A DNA stretch of 64,000 nucleotides from Cavia porcellus (GCF_034190915.1 NW_026947484.1:136064982-136128981), one strand, 5' to 3'. Positions 1 to 13,735 are shown, numbered from the stretch's first letter. Program-made: numbers and translations. Notes: generated by a model from the sequence alone, not told the origin.

Positions 1-177
1 GATCTTTGGTTGTTTCTCAAGAATTGGAAGTTTATCGTTGTGCAAGACTGTTGTATTGTGTTGAAAAGGAATAGCTATGTGCTGAATATCTTCTCTCAAT
101 ATCTTCCAAATTTGTATGTTGAAGCCCTTACCTCCACAGTGACTGTATTTGAAGTGAGCTGCTAAAGAAGTAATTGA

Positions 178-298
178 TGGGCTGGGGATTTAGCTCAGCG
201 GCATAAGTGCCTGCCTTGCAAGTGCGTGGTCATGAGTTCGATCTCTGGAACCAGTAAAAAAAAAAAAAAAAGAGGAAGAAATAATTGAAAAAAACAAA
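178..298 (+). mobile_element. ID-like tRNA-derived SINE
   Basis: The body reads GGCTGGGGATTTAGCTCAG at its 5' end, with a tRNA-type A box, and carries a B-box-like GAGTTCGATCTCT near the 3' end, followed by an A-rich tail. Flanking repeats of AAGTAATTGAT type (about 166-177 and about 300-313, one or two mismatches) look like target-site duplications. Confidence 0.85.
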
Positions 299-644
299 AA
301 AGAGGTAATTGATTAGGTGGTTTCACAGATTAAGAACCTGATCTGATAGGGTTAGTGTCCTTGTAGGCAGAGATACAGAGAACTTACTGTATTTCCATAG
401 CCATCTCCCCTTCCGTGGGGAAGGCCCTGGGAAATCATAGAAAGCGAGCAGCTATCCAAAACCCTGGAATGGATCCCTTTCCTAGAAGAAAATTGGCTGA
501 AACCTTGGCTTGGACTTCTATCCTTTAGATCTGTGGGAATATAAATTTCTGTTGTACAAGATACTCAGTCTTGTGTATTTTGTTATGGCAGCCCATGCTT
601 AGATAGAAACATTATGAACAGTAGTGACTTTTTTTTTTTCATGT

Positions 645-815
645 AATACTTGGGATTGAATCCAGGAAGACTACTAACACGCTGTATCTCTGGCTCTTTT
701 TATTTTTATTTTTACTTTTAGACAGAGTTTTGCTAAATTGTCCGAGCTGGCCTTGGACTTGTGACCTTCCTGCTCAGCCTCTGCATAGGCTATAGGCATG
801 GGCAACCACACCTGT
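645..815 (-). mobile_element. Composite ID/B1-type SINE, old copy
   Basis: A decayed tRNA-like part (TGGGATTGAATCCAGG) is joined through a T-rich linker to a 7SL/B1-like part (GACAGAGTTTTGCTAAATTG, then CTGCTCAGCCTCTGCATAGG). The order and orientation fit a B4/MEN-like rodent fusion SINE on the minus strand. Confidence 0.65.
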
Positions 816-1627
816 AGTACTAGCAAGTTTTGGCCCCAGAGCTTCAGGGTCAGTAAGGGTCCTGATGAAAACAATTCATCTTGTCTTCTTTCCATCTCAC
901 ACATGGAGTCTCCTAGCTTGAATGGAGGTCTTGCTTCTCCTGATTTTACTTTGTTTTTCTAGTTAAATACAAGATAGAGTTTTCCAGGAAGGTTAAAGTT
1001 ACTTCAGTACTCTCAGGACAGCTTATGTCTCTGATACTGAGTCCAGTAATGTGGGAGCCCGTGATTGTACTGTGGATCAGATTTGGCCATCCTGCTGGGC
1101 AGGCCCTTCCCTCTCACAGTTTGGATTAGCACCAATAGTCTCAGGGGAGCCCAGAACCCTTGCTTACAACATCAGGGAGTGGTTTCAAATGATCATCAGG
1201 GCTTTTGGCTTACGTTATTACCATCATGGTTTTATATGTATAGTGCTATTTATAGAAATACATGGTTTGTACCTGTGTAACTTACTTTTAAATGAAGATA
1301 TTTCACCGGGTCTCATCCCTGCTCTCTAAAAAAAAGAAAATGAACAAGCACTTAAAATGTGGAGTGTGAAACTTTTTGCAGACTCTGCTTTACTGTGGGG
1401 GGATTTTGAAGGCAGGAACGGAGCTGCCGTTTGTGGTTTGGTGTTGTGGTGCCTTTTAAAAGTGACTTTAATGAGAGTGTAAGGTGGCCGACACTGGAGC
1501 CCTGTGTTTATACAGCTGCCTTCTGGCAGTAACCACAGCTGGAATGGCTTGCTGCGCAGGACGGCTGCCCACAGCTGCAAGCTGGCCCAGAGGACTCAGT
1601 GCTTCCATGAAGGGAAACTGATTTATG

Positions 1628-1971
1628 TATGCTTCCCTGGGGCCATGCTAGACTAGACAGTCTTCTTGGGAGTGTATTGGTTTAAATGGCCTTCCTGGGG
1701 CCAGGCTGGTTTGGAAGGCCTGCCTGTGGAGCTACATTGGTAGATCGCTTTCCTGGGGGCCACTCTGGTTTCTGCAGCCTTCTTGGCCACTAGGTGGTTT
1801 AAATGACCTTCCTGGAGAGCCATGCTGGCTTAGACAATCTTCCAGAGTCCACACCCATTTAGACAGTCTTCTTGAGGGCCATACTGGTTTAGATGGCCTT
1901 CCTGAGAGAGGTGTTGGTTTAGACAGCCTTCCAGGGAGGCACACAAGTCTGGATGACCTTCCTGAAGGGAC
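1628..1971. repeat. Diverged minisatellite, about 12 units of about 30 bp
   Basis: The core CCTTCCTGG/TCTTCTTGG recurs at about 1631, 1660, 1690, 1718, 1747, 1778, 1807, 1838, 1867, 1897, 1927 and 1957. Spacing is 28-31 bases. Between cores, variants of GGGCCATGCTGGTTTAGA repeat. Units are diverged, so the array is old or not recently homogenised. Confidence 0.85.
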
Positions 1972-3734
1972 ACAGTTGTGCTCTTTTCACTCAATGTATC
2001 TTCATAGACTGGCCTGTGCCTACATTTCACCATGCACTAGGATGTGATTTCATACTGTGCAATGTGAATCTTCCTTTCCCAGTCCCAGCTAGCAGAGATA
2101 CAGCTAGGCAGGCCCATCGCTCTTGGACTCCGCATTTGTCATCCATGTTCCTGGAGCATTCCCAAGGCCAGAGGTACTGATGTTGAGGAAGGTGAGGCTG
2201 GGAATGAAAGACCAGACCAGTTAAGTATCCCACGGAAAGCAGGTCTGGAAGTGCACTTAATCTAAATCTAGATATACTTCTTAGAGCACTTAGCTGTGAT
2301 CACCAAGTCTGCTGTTTATCTTGGTGTGATTCAGCACAGTAATTTAAAACACTGAGAAAGCTAATTTCCCTTTCCAGGCAGGGAGATGTGGCCCAGGCTG
2401 GACCGTGCTGGAAGGTGGCAACGTGGCAGGGTCTATGCTGTAGCCTCCACGCAGGGCTGCTAGTCTAGGCAGATGTGGCAGAGCCAAACCTGTCACCTGC
2501 AGGAACGTGACTCCCAGGTACCAGATAGAAGCAGATCCAGCATCTCTGTCCTCCAGGAGGGGCCTCACCAAGACTGATCAGCAGCTCAGAAGAAGGCTGT
2601 GTCCAACAGCGGCCACCAAACTCATAATCGTCTGTGGGATCATATTGTTATACCTGGAGGGGGTGTACAGTGGTAACAGATTTGTGTCTCCTCAACAGTG
2701 AACCTAACAGAAGACTTCCCAGTGTAAATACAGTGATTCCCCCTGGGTATGATTTTACTGGTATTATCAAAGTGGCTATTTTTCAGGACTACACTTTTAT
2801 CATTAGAAACTTAAATTGTGGACAGTGAAGAACATTGAGCCTGCGCTTCAGAGGCCAGTGTATGATTACTCAGTCCTCTTGATTCTATCACGTGGAGTTC
2901 TGGGACTGGATATCCTGGCACCCAGCCTGCTTGCTCATCTTTCAGGAGGTATGTCCTATGAGGCTTGTCCACGGCCTGATATTCAAAGCAGAGCCCAGGG
3001 ACACTTGTCAGCTTCTGAATAGTGACTGAAGCAAATTGACGACTGAAACTTCCATCTACCTGAGGTGCTAGCAAGCCTGGGGTATCCAGGTAGCCAGGGG
3101 CCCTTTCTCCAAGGTCAGTGAACACTGCGTCTAGTTTTTGACATTTTTTTATCCTTTCAAGTTCTGAGGTGATCATTGCCTATTATTTGTGTGGGTCTTC
3201 AGAGAAGTAATGTCCAATATGCAGCTGCGTGACAAGCATTTTAATTAAAAGGCAGAGGGTCAGGCAATGTAAACACGCCTGTGCCTGGTTGTCAGCAGAG
3301 GCGGTGGTGCTCAGGGGCTAATTATATTGCTTCTCAGGGACCCACATGAGTAAGGCTTCCTGGCTGTCAGTTTCATCCAGGTCTGGGCAGCAGTGATGCC
3401 CACACATGCGATAGACTCAGCTATCAGAGAGTTTTGCAGGGCAGAGGAACAGTTAAAAGCACTTCTACCCTGACTGCGGCTTTCCATGAAAGACTGAAAT
3501 AACTTAGAGGTGCTGTGTTTTAGAGTTTTTTTACAAAATCAAGTTTGGGCCCTAAAAAACAAACACACTGCAAAGAGGAGACAGGGTATTCCGGGAGCCT
3601 TTAGTGTCATTGTCCTCGGGATCAGAACGGCCCACTCACCTGCTCCCTATCCTCTCTACCTTTGCATTCATCCAGAGCCTCATTTTCAGTGATGTGAGTC
3701 CAGCGCTGCCCTTGACTTGCTTCCGTGCTTCCTT

Positions 3735-4110
3735 CCCAAACACACAGGTACTGTTTCTTCAAAGCTGCTTTAACAAATGACTGGAAAGTGGGCAGCTCAA
3801 AACACTCTCTCTCACAATATCAGAAATTCAAACTCCAGGTGATGTCAGGGCCGTGTCCCCCTAGAGGCGACGGGGAGGAATCCTTCCTTGCCTCTTCCCG
3901 GCTCCCTGTGATTGCTGGCAGTCTTTGGCATTTCCTGACTCACAGTTACATCACACCAGTCTCCACCTCCATCAGCCCAGTGTGTCCTTGTTTCTTCTTT
4001 TAAAGACACCAGTGTGGCCCTCCTTAAATTATAATAACGGCTCTAAAGCTCTTGTTTCAAAAATTCACATTCTGAGGTTCTAGGTAAAGACAAATTTCAA
4101 GACACACTTC
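3735..4110 (-). mobile_element. Possible old LTR remnant (MaLR/ERVL-like)
   Basis: Motifs such as GCTGCTTTAACAAATGACTGG, read with CAGAAATTCA and CATTCTGAGGTTCTAGG at the far end, resemble the pattern of reverse-oriented MaLR or ERVL LTRs. It is heavily decayed and the family call is uncertain. Confidence 0.35.
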
Positions 4111-4189
4111 CCAAAATAGTTTCTTGGAGCTGTCCTGTGACCGAACACTGGCCTTGCCGTTTCCATTGTTGATATTTGACAGGATCACT

Positions 4190-4465
4190 TAACACCTGGT
4201 GTTCATGCTAGTTCCTCTGCCTGGAATTTGCTTCCCACACTTCTGATGCTTCACTCAGAAACTCAGCCTTGCCTCTCCTGTGGAAATCAGTGGACACTCC
4301 CTTTTTTTCTCCTCCTTATACCTGTGTTCTGTCACAGTGTGAATCTCATGATTGTGCTCAATGTTTGAGTGATTGTCACCTCTGATTGGAGTGAAAGCCC
4401 TTTGAGAGTCTGGCTCAGATCCGTATCTCAGTACCTAAGATTTAGCAGGTGTTCATAGCTCATAA
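4190..4465 (+). mobile_element. L2 LINE 3'-end remnant
   Basis: The string of motifs CTGGAATTTGCTTCCCACAC, then TTCACTCAGAAACTCAGCC, then GAGTCTGGCTCAG and GTACCTAAGATTTAGCAGGTG follows the order of the L2 3' end. No coding capacity remains. Confidence 0.65.
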
Positions 4466-4962
4466 CTTCTTGTGATAAAGCGGAAGACAGGGGTGGTTAG
4501 GATTTTTCTGAGTGTCAGCATCCTTAGTTGCCTCATGGGATGATGAGGACACACCCCAAAAGGAAACTTGTCAGATTTAACTATGTGATGAGAAAGTGTT
4601 CAGTGACTTTCCTAGGTGATCACAATAATATCCTGCCATAGAGGTGGAGCATTAGCATGCGAGAAGTATTTTCATGTTTTTCAGCTGTGAAGAAAGCTGT
4701 TTTTGTTGATATTGTGAAGGGGACCCAGTTAATATTCGAAAAGATGTGCCCAAAAGCTGAAAGGGGCTTAACTGCATGACTTCTCTTTTCTTCCTGCTCT
4801 GGGAGCAATTGAAGGCTGTGAAGTGTGAAGTCTTTGGCTTTGATGAGCTCCAAAGATCAACGTTAATTCCTGGATTTAATAATGTGACCTGGTTTCATTA
4901 TAGCACCCCCCCCATCCCAAGTAAGGCCAGGGAATAGAGAACAAATAGGAAATATGGGACCC

Positions 4963-4997
4963 TTTGTGTGCGTGTGTGTGCGTGCATGTGTGTGTGC

Positions 4998-5039
<42 letters not shown>
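4963..5039. repeat. (TG)n microsatellite
   Basis: A nearly pure TG/CG-interrupted dinucleotide tract of about 75 bases. It produces artefactual His-Thr-rich and Cys-Val-rich open frames on the two strands. Confidence 0.95.
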
Positions 5040-5041
<2 letters not shown>

Positions 5042-5102
5042 TTACAATTCTAGACCTCAGTGCTTTTATCTGTAAAAAAAGGGAGTTAAAAGAAGATGGT
5101 TT

Positions 5103-5275
5103 GTGGCTAAGAGTGCAGCTCAGTAGTAAGTGTTTGCCTAGCATGGGCAAAGCCCTGAGTTCAGTACCCCGACATGAAGAAAACAAAGAGGGAGAAAAGG
5201 GGAGGAGGGGACCACAGGGCAGGAAGAAGAAGGAGGAAGAGGGCAAAGAAGGAAGGGAAGAAGGAAGGAGGAGGT
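5103..5275 (+). mobile_element. ID-like SINE with purine-rich tail
   Basis: A tRNA-like unit (GTGCAGCTCAGTAGTAAGTG, then GCCCTGAGTTCAGTACCCC) is followed by a GGAGGAA/AAGAAGG tail that has expanded to about 90 bases. The body is diverged from the young ID copies elsewhere in the window. Confidence 0.6.
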
Positions 5276-5559
5276 AGCTCATGGCCACAATTGTTTCCTT
5301 CAGGTATTTGAGGGGCTTTGACAAGAAAGATGGGCTTGGTACAGAGGAAGTGGTTGATGGACTAGTTAGAACTTACAGAAGGGTTCTTTCAGTACCCTGT
5401 GAAAATAAACTCTCTCAGATGCCAGAGATTGTGTTACCAAAAAGTTATTACATAGATTGAGTTTCTAAACTACTGAGATACATTCTGATTTTGTTTCTTG
5501 AATCTCTGGCTAAACACTTAGATTCCCTTCATTTCTCGAATTCACTGATTGAGTCAGCT

Positions 5560-5945
5560 TTCTATGAGTGTGACAAAATAACTGAGAATACCTGAGATGT
5601 TTAACGGAGAAAGAGGAAAGATTCCTTTTGCCTCCCAGTTTCAGAGGTGTCAGTTTATGATTGCTTGGCCCCATTGCATTGGTTAAACAGAATATCACTG
5701 TAGGCTGTATGTGGCCAAGGAAGCCCCTTGCCTCTTGGCACCTGGGAAGCAAAGGGAGAGATAGGAAGGGGAGAGGGTCCCAATATTTCCTTCAGGAACA
5801 CACACTCTAAATTTCTAACTTCTTTCCACTTGGGCCCCCTTCTTAAAGATTCACCTTCCTATAGTACCGCAGACTGGTGACCAGCCTTCAGCGCATGGCC
5901 ACTGGGGACCATTTAAGGTACACATCAGTATAGTGATCAGTATAA
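5560..5945 (-). mobile_element. MaLR-like LTR remnant
   Basis: It starts with CTTTCTATGAGTGTGACAAA and continues GAGAAAGAGGAAAGATT and CCCAGTTTCAGAGGTGTCAG, the same order as the reverse-oriented LTRs at 13.3, 15.2 and 19.7 kb. It is diverged and truncated. Confidence 0.55.
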
Positions 5946-6059
5946 AGGGAAATCAAGTCATGTTTTTAAGCCCAAAGAATGCATGAATCTTCTAGCCATC
6001 AGCCAACCCTGACTCAGCTACAAAATAATCATACTCACTGTTAGTAATAGGGTATCTTG

Positions 6060-6255
6060 TGTTTGCATAATGTTTTATAGTTTGTAAATGCTTTCACTGG
6101 CATGATTTATCTGCTCTTTTCAACAACCAGATGTAGTGATTGTTATTATCTCTCCATCACCAGCTGAGAAAAGGGAAATCACTTCTATAAATTTACCCCC
6201 CCCAAAAAAAAAAAAGCCAAGATCTGGTCTGAAATCCAGACCTTGTGACTCTTAG
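6060..6255 (+). mobile_element. MIR-type SINE remnant
   Basis: Ordered fragments (GTTTATAG-like lead, CAACAACC, TTATTATCTC, CAGCTGAGAAAAGGGAAA, then AAATCCAGACCTTGTGACTC) match the layout of MIR elements. Sequence identity is low. Confidence 0.5.
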
Positions 6256-6929
6256 TGCTGCTTTACTGTGTGTACGATGAATGCCACCTTCCAGGTAGAT
6301 CTGATTTTCAGGAGGCTCGCAGATGACAAGAAACACAGATGACTGCAACGAAGTATAGCAGAACTTTCTGATCTCTGTTCCTAAGGAAAACTGCAGAGGG
6401 CCCCTCCTGCCAATACCCTTATCGAGGGCCTTTTTTGGGGAGGTTGGTACAGGTGCACATGGGGGACAGATTGTCTTTTCCAGTGTACATGAATTCTAGA
6501 AGGTCATAGTAGCCACATCTTTGAGGCATTTGCTTTGGAGCAAGCACTTTAAAATGTATGATCCTAATTATTAATCCTTAAAACTAACCTAAATCATGGA
6601 AAGTAGAGAGTGAACTTCCAAGTCTCCAGGTTATTTTTTTCCTGGCCTGTGTGCTGATTATATCTATAATTTCAGAAAATCTTAAACTCAGAATTTTCCT
6701 CAACAATAATAAAGCTCATTAGACAACTTGCACAAGGCAGTGCCAATGTTAGCCCCCACCTGCTATATTTGGATCTAGTGGACTCTTAATAGAATTGCTG
6801 GCTGCACTGGCCTGTCTCACAGTTTTATTATCCTTTCAGTAATAAATTTTATAACAATGAATATTTTGAAGCCCATGATATAACATGGCTTATATGGTTA
6901 TAACATTACCAGGATATAACAAGATTTCC

Positions 6930-7045
6930 TGGGTTGTTACTCCTATTCTACAGATGAAAACTCTGAGGTTTGGAGAAATTAATAACTGTTTAAGATCTAG
7001 AATATGACAGAGCCAAGCTTAATATAGTCTGATGCTGGTGGCCCA
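6930..7045 (+). mobile_element. MIR-type SINE remnant
   Basis: TTCTACAGATGAAAACTCTG, GAGGTTTGGAGAAATTAA and ACAGAGCCAAGCTTAA follow the MIR core order, read in the forward direction. Confidence 0.55.
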
Positions 7046-10000
7046 CACCATTCGTATTATGTGTGCAGTCTCTCATAGTCCTTTTATCTAGAGTCAGGCC
7101 TGCATGGAGCGTGGGGGAGGTGTTGGGAATATAGACATTTTTGTTGTTGTTTTGGTGTGTGCTCTTGTTTTCTTCAAAATTTATCTTTCAAAAATGTATC
7201 ATTCAGCTTTTTGTGAACTGAAATTTGAACTGTTTCCAGGTGCTTGCTCTCCTCTGGTCTGATAAAGGGTAAACTCCTCTTCCCTGTTGCCCCAGTGTCG
7301 TTGTAACAGTTGCAATGACATGAAGTGTTTCTGTGGTTGATTAGCACAAAAGACCCTACCACTTCACCTTTGGTCTTTGTCCTATCAAGAAAATAGGCCA
7401 CCCAGTCAGCAGTGAGTTTTAAACTGAAATGGGGTGTCAGTTTCTTCAGCGATTTGGGCTAATCCAGTGCCGCTGTATTTTTCCCATATGCTCAGGTTTG
7501 AAGCAACTTGGGCCCAAGCATAGTAGTGGAGGCTCCTTTCCAGTTGATGACATCAGCCTCTCCAAAGCCTGAGTATTCTGTTTTCTCTGTTGTCTTTTCA
7601 TATTTGTATCTGGAGTGTGCTTTTTTTTTATATGTAGACGTTAGTGAAATTCTGTTTTAACTAGGCGTTTGTCCATGTGTTGTTTTCCACAAATCTATGG
7701 GGCCTGTGAAGGAAGAATATCTCCTGGGTTAGTGACAGAATAGAGTCTATTGGCATCAGCTTTGGTGGAGAAGGCCCTTGCCTTGGGTCTCAGGATCCCC
7801 TTTACTGTGGTACAGAGTTCCTGAGGCTTGCTGACCGGGTTACTACCTTTTGCCTCTGAATAAAGTAGTGACGAGAGGTGGCATAATCCACACTGCCTTG
7901 ATTTTTCTTGTCTGCTTTCTTCCCCCAGACTACCTGGTCTAGAGATTGGGATTAGTTAAAGGGTTTGCTTTCATTCATCTCTCTGACCCTTTTTGCCTCT
8001 GAAATTACAGTTTTGTGAATTATACTGTCAAATTGATCTTTAGATCTATAGAATTATAGGGTTTCATGAATACAGAAGTGGAGCCAATAAACATTATGCC
8101 TGTGGAGAAATCAAAGGAGATGTCCCTTGGGCATGAGAAACCACACACAAGCTGTCAAACAGGCAAGAATAACTTGACTCCTTGGAAGATTTGGGATGCT
8201 GTGGGTTTAAGGAGAGACAGTGTGGAGAAGCTTCCTGAAAGAGTTCAATCCTACTTCGGCCCCATGTGGTACCATATTTGCAGGAGTAAAGGCAGGTAGA
8301 GTTCTGAGCCCTTCTTCTGGCTAGGGGGATACGTCCTCCTACATCTTGGCTTTGTAGGGACTGTGACAGAGACTAGTGCCAGAGTATAGCAACTAAACTG
8401 ACTTTGATAGCCAGTAGTAACAGAACAGAGTAAGGGATAAACACCAAAGAGCTTCAAGTATTCAGACTGCACTGTGTCCTGGCGCATGGAGCACAGGGGC
8501 AGACAGCTTTGGTTGCTGTTTGTACCTGTGTCTTCACTGTTCAGACACACTGCAGTTCAGTGATGAAGGCGTAAACATCTTCGCAAGTGGCACCAATGTG
8601 TGCTATAGTTTACTTTGTAACAAGGTGGAGGATACATGGGGGATTTTAATCCAAAAGGCTATACCCATTTTTTAAAGCTGTCTACACTGATTATGTGTTA
8701 TCTTTAGTTGTGTAGTAATTCTCAGTCCCTAGAGTTGCTATATTTGTTGAATGTCAAGCAAACTATGCTCTGTAGGTAAGAGTGTGCTCAGCTCTTGCAG
8801 GCGTTTGTAAACTTGGCACTGAGAGTCCTTCGCCTCCAGTTTACTGTGCTGGCCTGGGAGGCCAGCCAGGTCCACACCAGCACTGAGTCACAGTGCTGAG
8901 AAGCCATGCTGCAAGATGAGCAGGACTCTGATCTTCTGTTTTGTGGGGTTTTTGGAGCAGAGGATTCTTCTTCAGTCCTGGGAAGGCTGAGGTTCACACC
9001 CAGGTGTCTGGACTCTTTCTAGAGGAGGCCTCGCACTTTGCTCCGAGGTACTTTGCTGTAGCTGTGGCCTTGCCCAGTATGGACAGCATTTGCCAGAGGA
9101 AGGTGGCACAGTGTGATTCCTGCTGGAGCAGTTCCGAGATAGAACAAGGCAGTGGCCTGTGATTGTGATGTGTGGTGAGCAATGTGACAGTTTCCTTTAC
9201 TGACCCAACTGAGGTGCTGGATTCTTCCTGGTGGCCTGGATGAGCAAAAATGTAAAACTCAACAGCCACAAGAGAGTTTTGCTTTGAAAACAGGCCTATG
9301 AAAAACTTCCAAAATTGCCTTTTAACTTTTAAATTTTGATTATGAAAATAATTTTCTGCTGTAATTTAGATGCCAAGACAAATTTTTATGTGTGAAATGA
9401 AATGGTTTGAACACACAAAGTCTGTGTGTATAACTAGGGCTTATTTCTGCACAGAGGGACTCCTTTTCTCATGAAAGTTTAGAGACTTGAAAATCAGCAG
9501 GTGATTGGAGTAGTACGTGGCAGAGGTATGCAGGAGAGCACATGTTTGTTACCAGGAAGAGGGTCATGATAAATATCTGGATGCAAGAGAGATGAAGAAA
9601 TACTTGCCTTTCTCTGGAGAATGCCACAGGCAAAGAGACAAGAAGGAGGTTGGAGCCCTGCTAAGCTTGAGTCCTGCCGGAGATCACAGCAAGTGGAGTG
9701 GACTTTTGTGCAAAAATCTATGACACAAACCTCAGCTCCAGTGCCAACTCCGGGGGAAGCTGTTCTTGTGTGCTGTCCTTTCCTAGTATGGAAGCTGTCC
9801 TGTGTGCTTGGTTAACCCCGTTGTGTTACAGAGTGAGGACGCATTTGTCAAATGGCTTGTGCTCTGTGTATCTGGCCACGGTGAAGCTTTTCCTATCTGT
9901 CGTTGTAAGTACATGCAGGTATTTAAATATGAGACTGGTGAGTGAGTAACTGAGTGGACTGGCTAGAACTTTCAAAATGGGAATTTATTCTTAGGAATCA

Positions 10001-10489
10001 TAAAGATAGTTCCATAATGCAAGGTTATGCTCATCAGATTTTCCCTGACAGTACTTCCATGCATTGTATGTATGTAGAATCGGTACAGAGCACTAATCAT
10101 AGTGCTGGTGGTGATATAACTAAGGAAACACTGCCTGATGTACTCTCAAGGAAATTAATTAGCTATTAAATAGCTTCTAGATCCTTTTAGATCCAAGCTG
10201 AAAGGGTAGATTGACAAAATCTCCACCTGGTGGCGTGGGCACTGTATTACCTGGTGTGAAATGAGGATCTCCAAGCCACTGAGAGCATTGGAGTGCACTG
10301 TGGTCATCCAGGAATCAAAGAGAGCTATGCCCTGGTCCTCTGGCCATTCTAGTAACCTCATGAGCCCATCTATTCAGCAGAATACTAGGAATGTGAATGT
10401 AAGGGGTACAATAAGGATGTACGCATGATATTTAGCCTCCTGGTGGTTGGTGAACATCTTAGAGAGCTGCAGGGAGACACAGGCTTACA

Positions 10490-10645
10490 GGGGAAAGAGC
10501 TTGAGTTGGAAGTTTGTTGGTCTGCATCAGGGTTCTAGCTCTCTTGTGTATTAGATGATGGTGTTGATCATAGACTTTAGAGCGTCAGTTTCTTATCTTG
10601 AATGATCATAAGGTTCACATAAGATAGGCTATGCAAAAACCTTCA
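10490..10645 (-). mobile_element. MIR-type SINE remnant
   Basis: Read on this strand in reverse order: AGAGCTTGAGTTGGAAG, TTCTAGCTCT, TCAGTTTCTTATCTTGAATG. These are typical MIR landmarks (sensory core and the TTTCYTCATCTGTAA-like piece), strongly decayed. Confidence 0.45.
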
Positions 10646-10966
10646 CTGCACCATTGCAAGTTTCTCTGCGAGGTAGAAGATATCCTGTTTGTGTGACCAA
10701 GAATATGTTCTTGTGTCACCACTGCCCATTTCTGAGTATGGGCACTCTCCCCACATACACAGTCCTACTGTAGAGATTCCCTGTCCTCTTCTTCCCTGCT
10801 GCTTTCTATAGATCTGAGCAAATTAGAATTTGATGAACTCAGACTGACCCCTCTACTGAGAGCCAGAGATAGAAGTCCAAGAGTCAAGAGGCATTGAGGA
10901 CCCTAATCCTCAAATGATCTTTGATGGAGTCTTCTTTAAAGTGCACCCTTTGTGAGTGCCACTGTT

Positions 10967-11033
10967 CTGATCCACATGAGACCTAAAACCCAGAATTCTT
11001 CTGATTCACATGAGACCTAAACCCAGAATTCCT
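10967..11033. repeat. Tandem duplication of about 34 bp
   Basis: CTGATCCACATGAGACCTAA at 10967 is repeated as CTGATTCACATGAGACCTAA at 11001, and both run into CCCAGAATTC. Only one substitution and a one-base indel separate the units, so the duplication is fairly recent. Confidence 0.85.
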
Positions 11034-11049
11034 CACACACAGGAGTGGT

Positions 11050-11190
11050 GAGCTGTGAGACAAAGCACTGAACTGGGTCCTAAGAAACCTGAGTATGTGC
11101 TTTGTTCTTTCACTCTGTGACACCAGTAAGTCTCTTGCCTCTCCAAGGTCTCAGTGTCCTTTTTTCGTGAACTGGAGAAAATAGGAAAAG
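11050..11190 (-). mobile_element. MIR-type SINE remnant
   Basis: Landmarks in reverse MIR order: CTGAACTGGGTCCTAAGA, TCTGTGACACCAGTAAGTC, CTCTCCAAGGTCTCAGTGTC, GTGAACTGGAGAAAATAGG. Sequence identity is moderate. Confidence 0.5.
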
Positions 11191-11387
11191 TTCTGTGTAA
11201 CCTAACCCTAAATGTCAGTTATGAGTTGTAACTTCCTCATTCTGCTGTTGGCTAGATGGGATATGGCTACTGCCGGAGCCTTGGCAAGGAAACCACTTGG
11301 TGACCAGACTTAGCTGGGTCTTTAAATTTTAATCCTGGAGATACAAGGTATATGGAAACTACAAACTTCAGTGTGATGTTTCGTTGA

Positions 11388-12822
<1,435 letters not shown>

Positions 12823-12955
12823 GCCCCAGTAACAACGCCACCGGTCAGTCCCGGGCCATGATCGCTGCAGCCGCCAGGCGCAGGGACTCGAGCCACAATG
12901 AGTTGTATTATGAAGAAGCTGAGCACGAGCGTCGGGTGAGGAAGCGGAGAGCAAG
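12823..12955 (+). CDS. VANGL1: VANGL1 coding exon 6
   Basis: This 133-bp exon completes the glycine codon split by the previous intron and continues [12 protein letters not shown], then an alanine/arginine-rich stretch, then the acidic-basic segment [20 protein letters not shown]. It ends with two bases of an arginine codon. The acceptor is CTCCAAG at 12816-12822 and the donor is GTGTGT at 12956. The basic run near the end precedes the helical VEEAF segment of the next exon. The translation differs only slightly from the human protein as I remember it (RVRK where human has RVKK). The exon lies about 175 bases downstream of a strong inverted repeat at 12588-12648. Confidence 0.97.
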
Positions 12956-13318
12956 GTGTGTGGCCAACCCTCCTCCAAGAACCCCTTTCTTTTCTTTTTT
13001 TCACTGGCAAAACAAAGCTTTTGTTTACAGACATGACTTCTGTGAGCCCTTGGAGTGCGCTTGCCTCAGATGGTCCCTTCACAGAAAGGGCTTGCTGACC
13101 TAGATCTTGGGCTCAGGACCCATCCACAAGGTCACAATGCCATTTCAGTAGTTCTGGGATGAGACCTGGGACTTCGCATTTCTGATAGATTCCCAGAGGA
13201 TGCTGCTGCTAGTCTGTGGCCCACATTTGGAGTAGGCCTGTCCTGCCCATTCAACCTTTGCTAATTTTCCATGTCTGCTCCTGTAAGTTAGAGAGAAAAA
13301 GGCGGGGGGGGGGGGGGA

Positions 13319-13735
13319 TGTTAATCAGCTTTCTGTCATTGTGACGAAATACCTGACATAGATCAACTTTGAAGAAGAAAGGTATATTTTGACTTATAGT
13401 TCTTGTCAGTTGGCTGCGTTGCCTTAGGCTCCATTGGCAAGGCAGAAGCATCTGCCTTGGTGGAAGGCAATGGTAGAAGAAAGGTTCACATCTGTGGCAG
13501 CCATGAAGTAGGGCATGGGGAGAGAGTGGAGATATGCTCTTCTGGGTTATGCGCTCAGTTACCTATTCATTAAAGCAAGCTCTTTCCTCCTAACAGCCCA
13601 TTCAACTATTAATCCATTGATGTTGATGCCTGGATCCATGATCCAGTTACCTTCCAAATCTCCACCTCTAATTACATGAGACATTTGGGAGATGTCTGTG
13701 ATTTAAGCCATATTATTCTGCTCATGCCTACCAGG
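13319..13735 (-). mobile_element. MaLR-like LTR (right-hand LTR of the element in its own orientation)
   Basis: Starts TGTTAATCAGCTTTCTGTCA and then shows GAAATACCTGAC, AGAAGAAAGGTATATTTTGA, TCCTAACAGCCCATTC and ATCTCCACCTCTAATTACAT, the ordered landmarks of rodent/mammalian MaLR LTRs read backwards. It pairs with 15175-15595. The boundary at 13735 is approximate. Confidence 0.6.

Noticed and set aside
1732..2033. Minus-strand frames with repeating Leu-Ser-Gln/Gly-Arg and Gln-Glu-Gly-His blocks
   Set aside because: The repeating peptides are translations of the 30-bp minisatellite (a multiple of three keeps the frame open), not a repeat protein gene.
2811..3176. 121-codon minus-strand open frame in VANGL1 intron 4
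   Set aside because: No recognised domain or homologue, no flanking splice signals of note, and lies in plain intron. Chance is the simplest explanation.
4863..5324. 153-codon minus-strand frame and 107-codon plus-strand frame
   Set aside because: Both are produced by the TG/CA microsatellite and the purine-rich tail of a SINE, which lack stop codons in certain frames.
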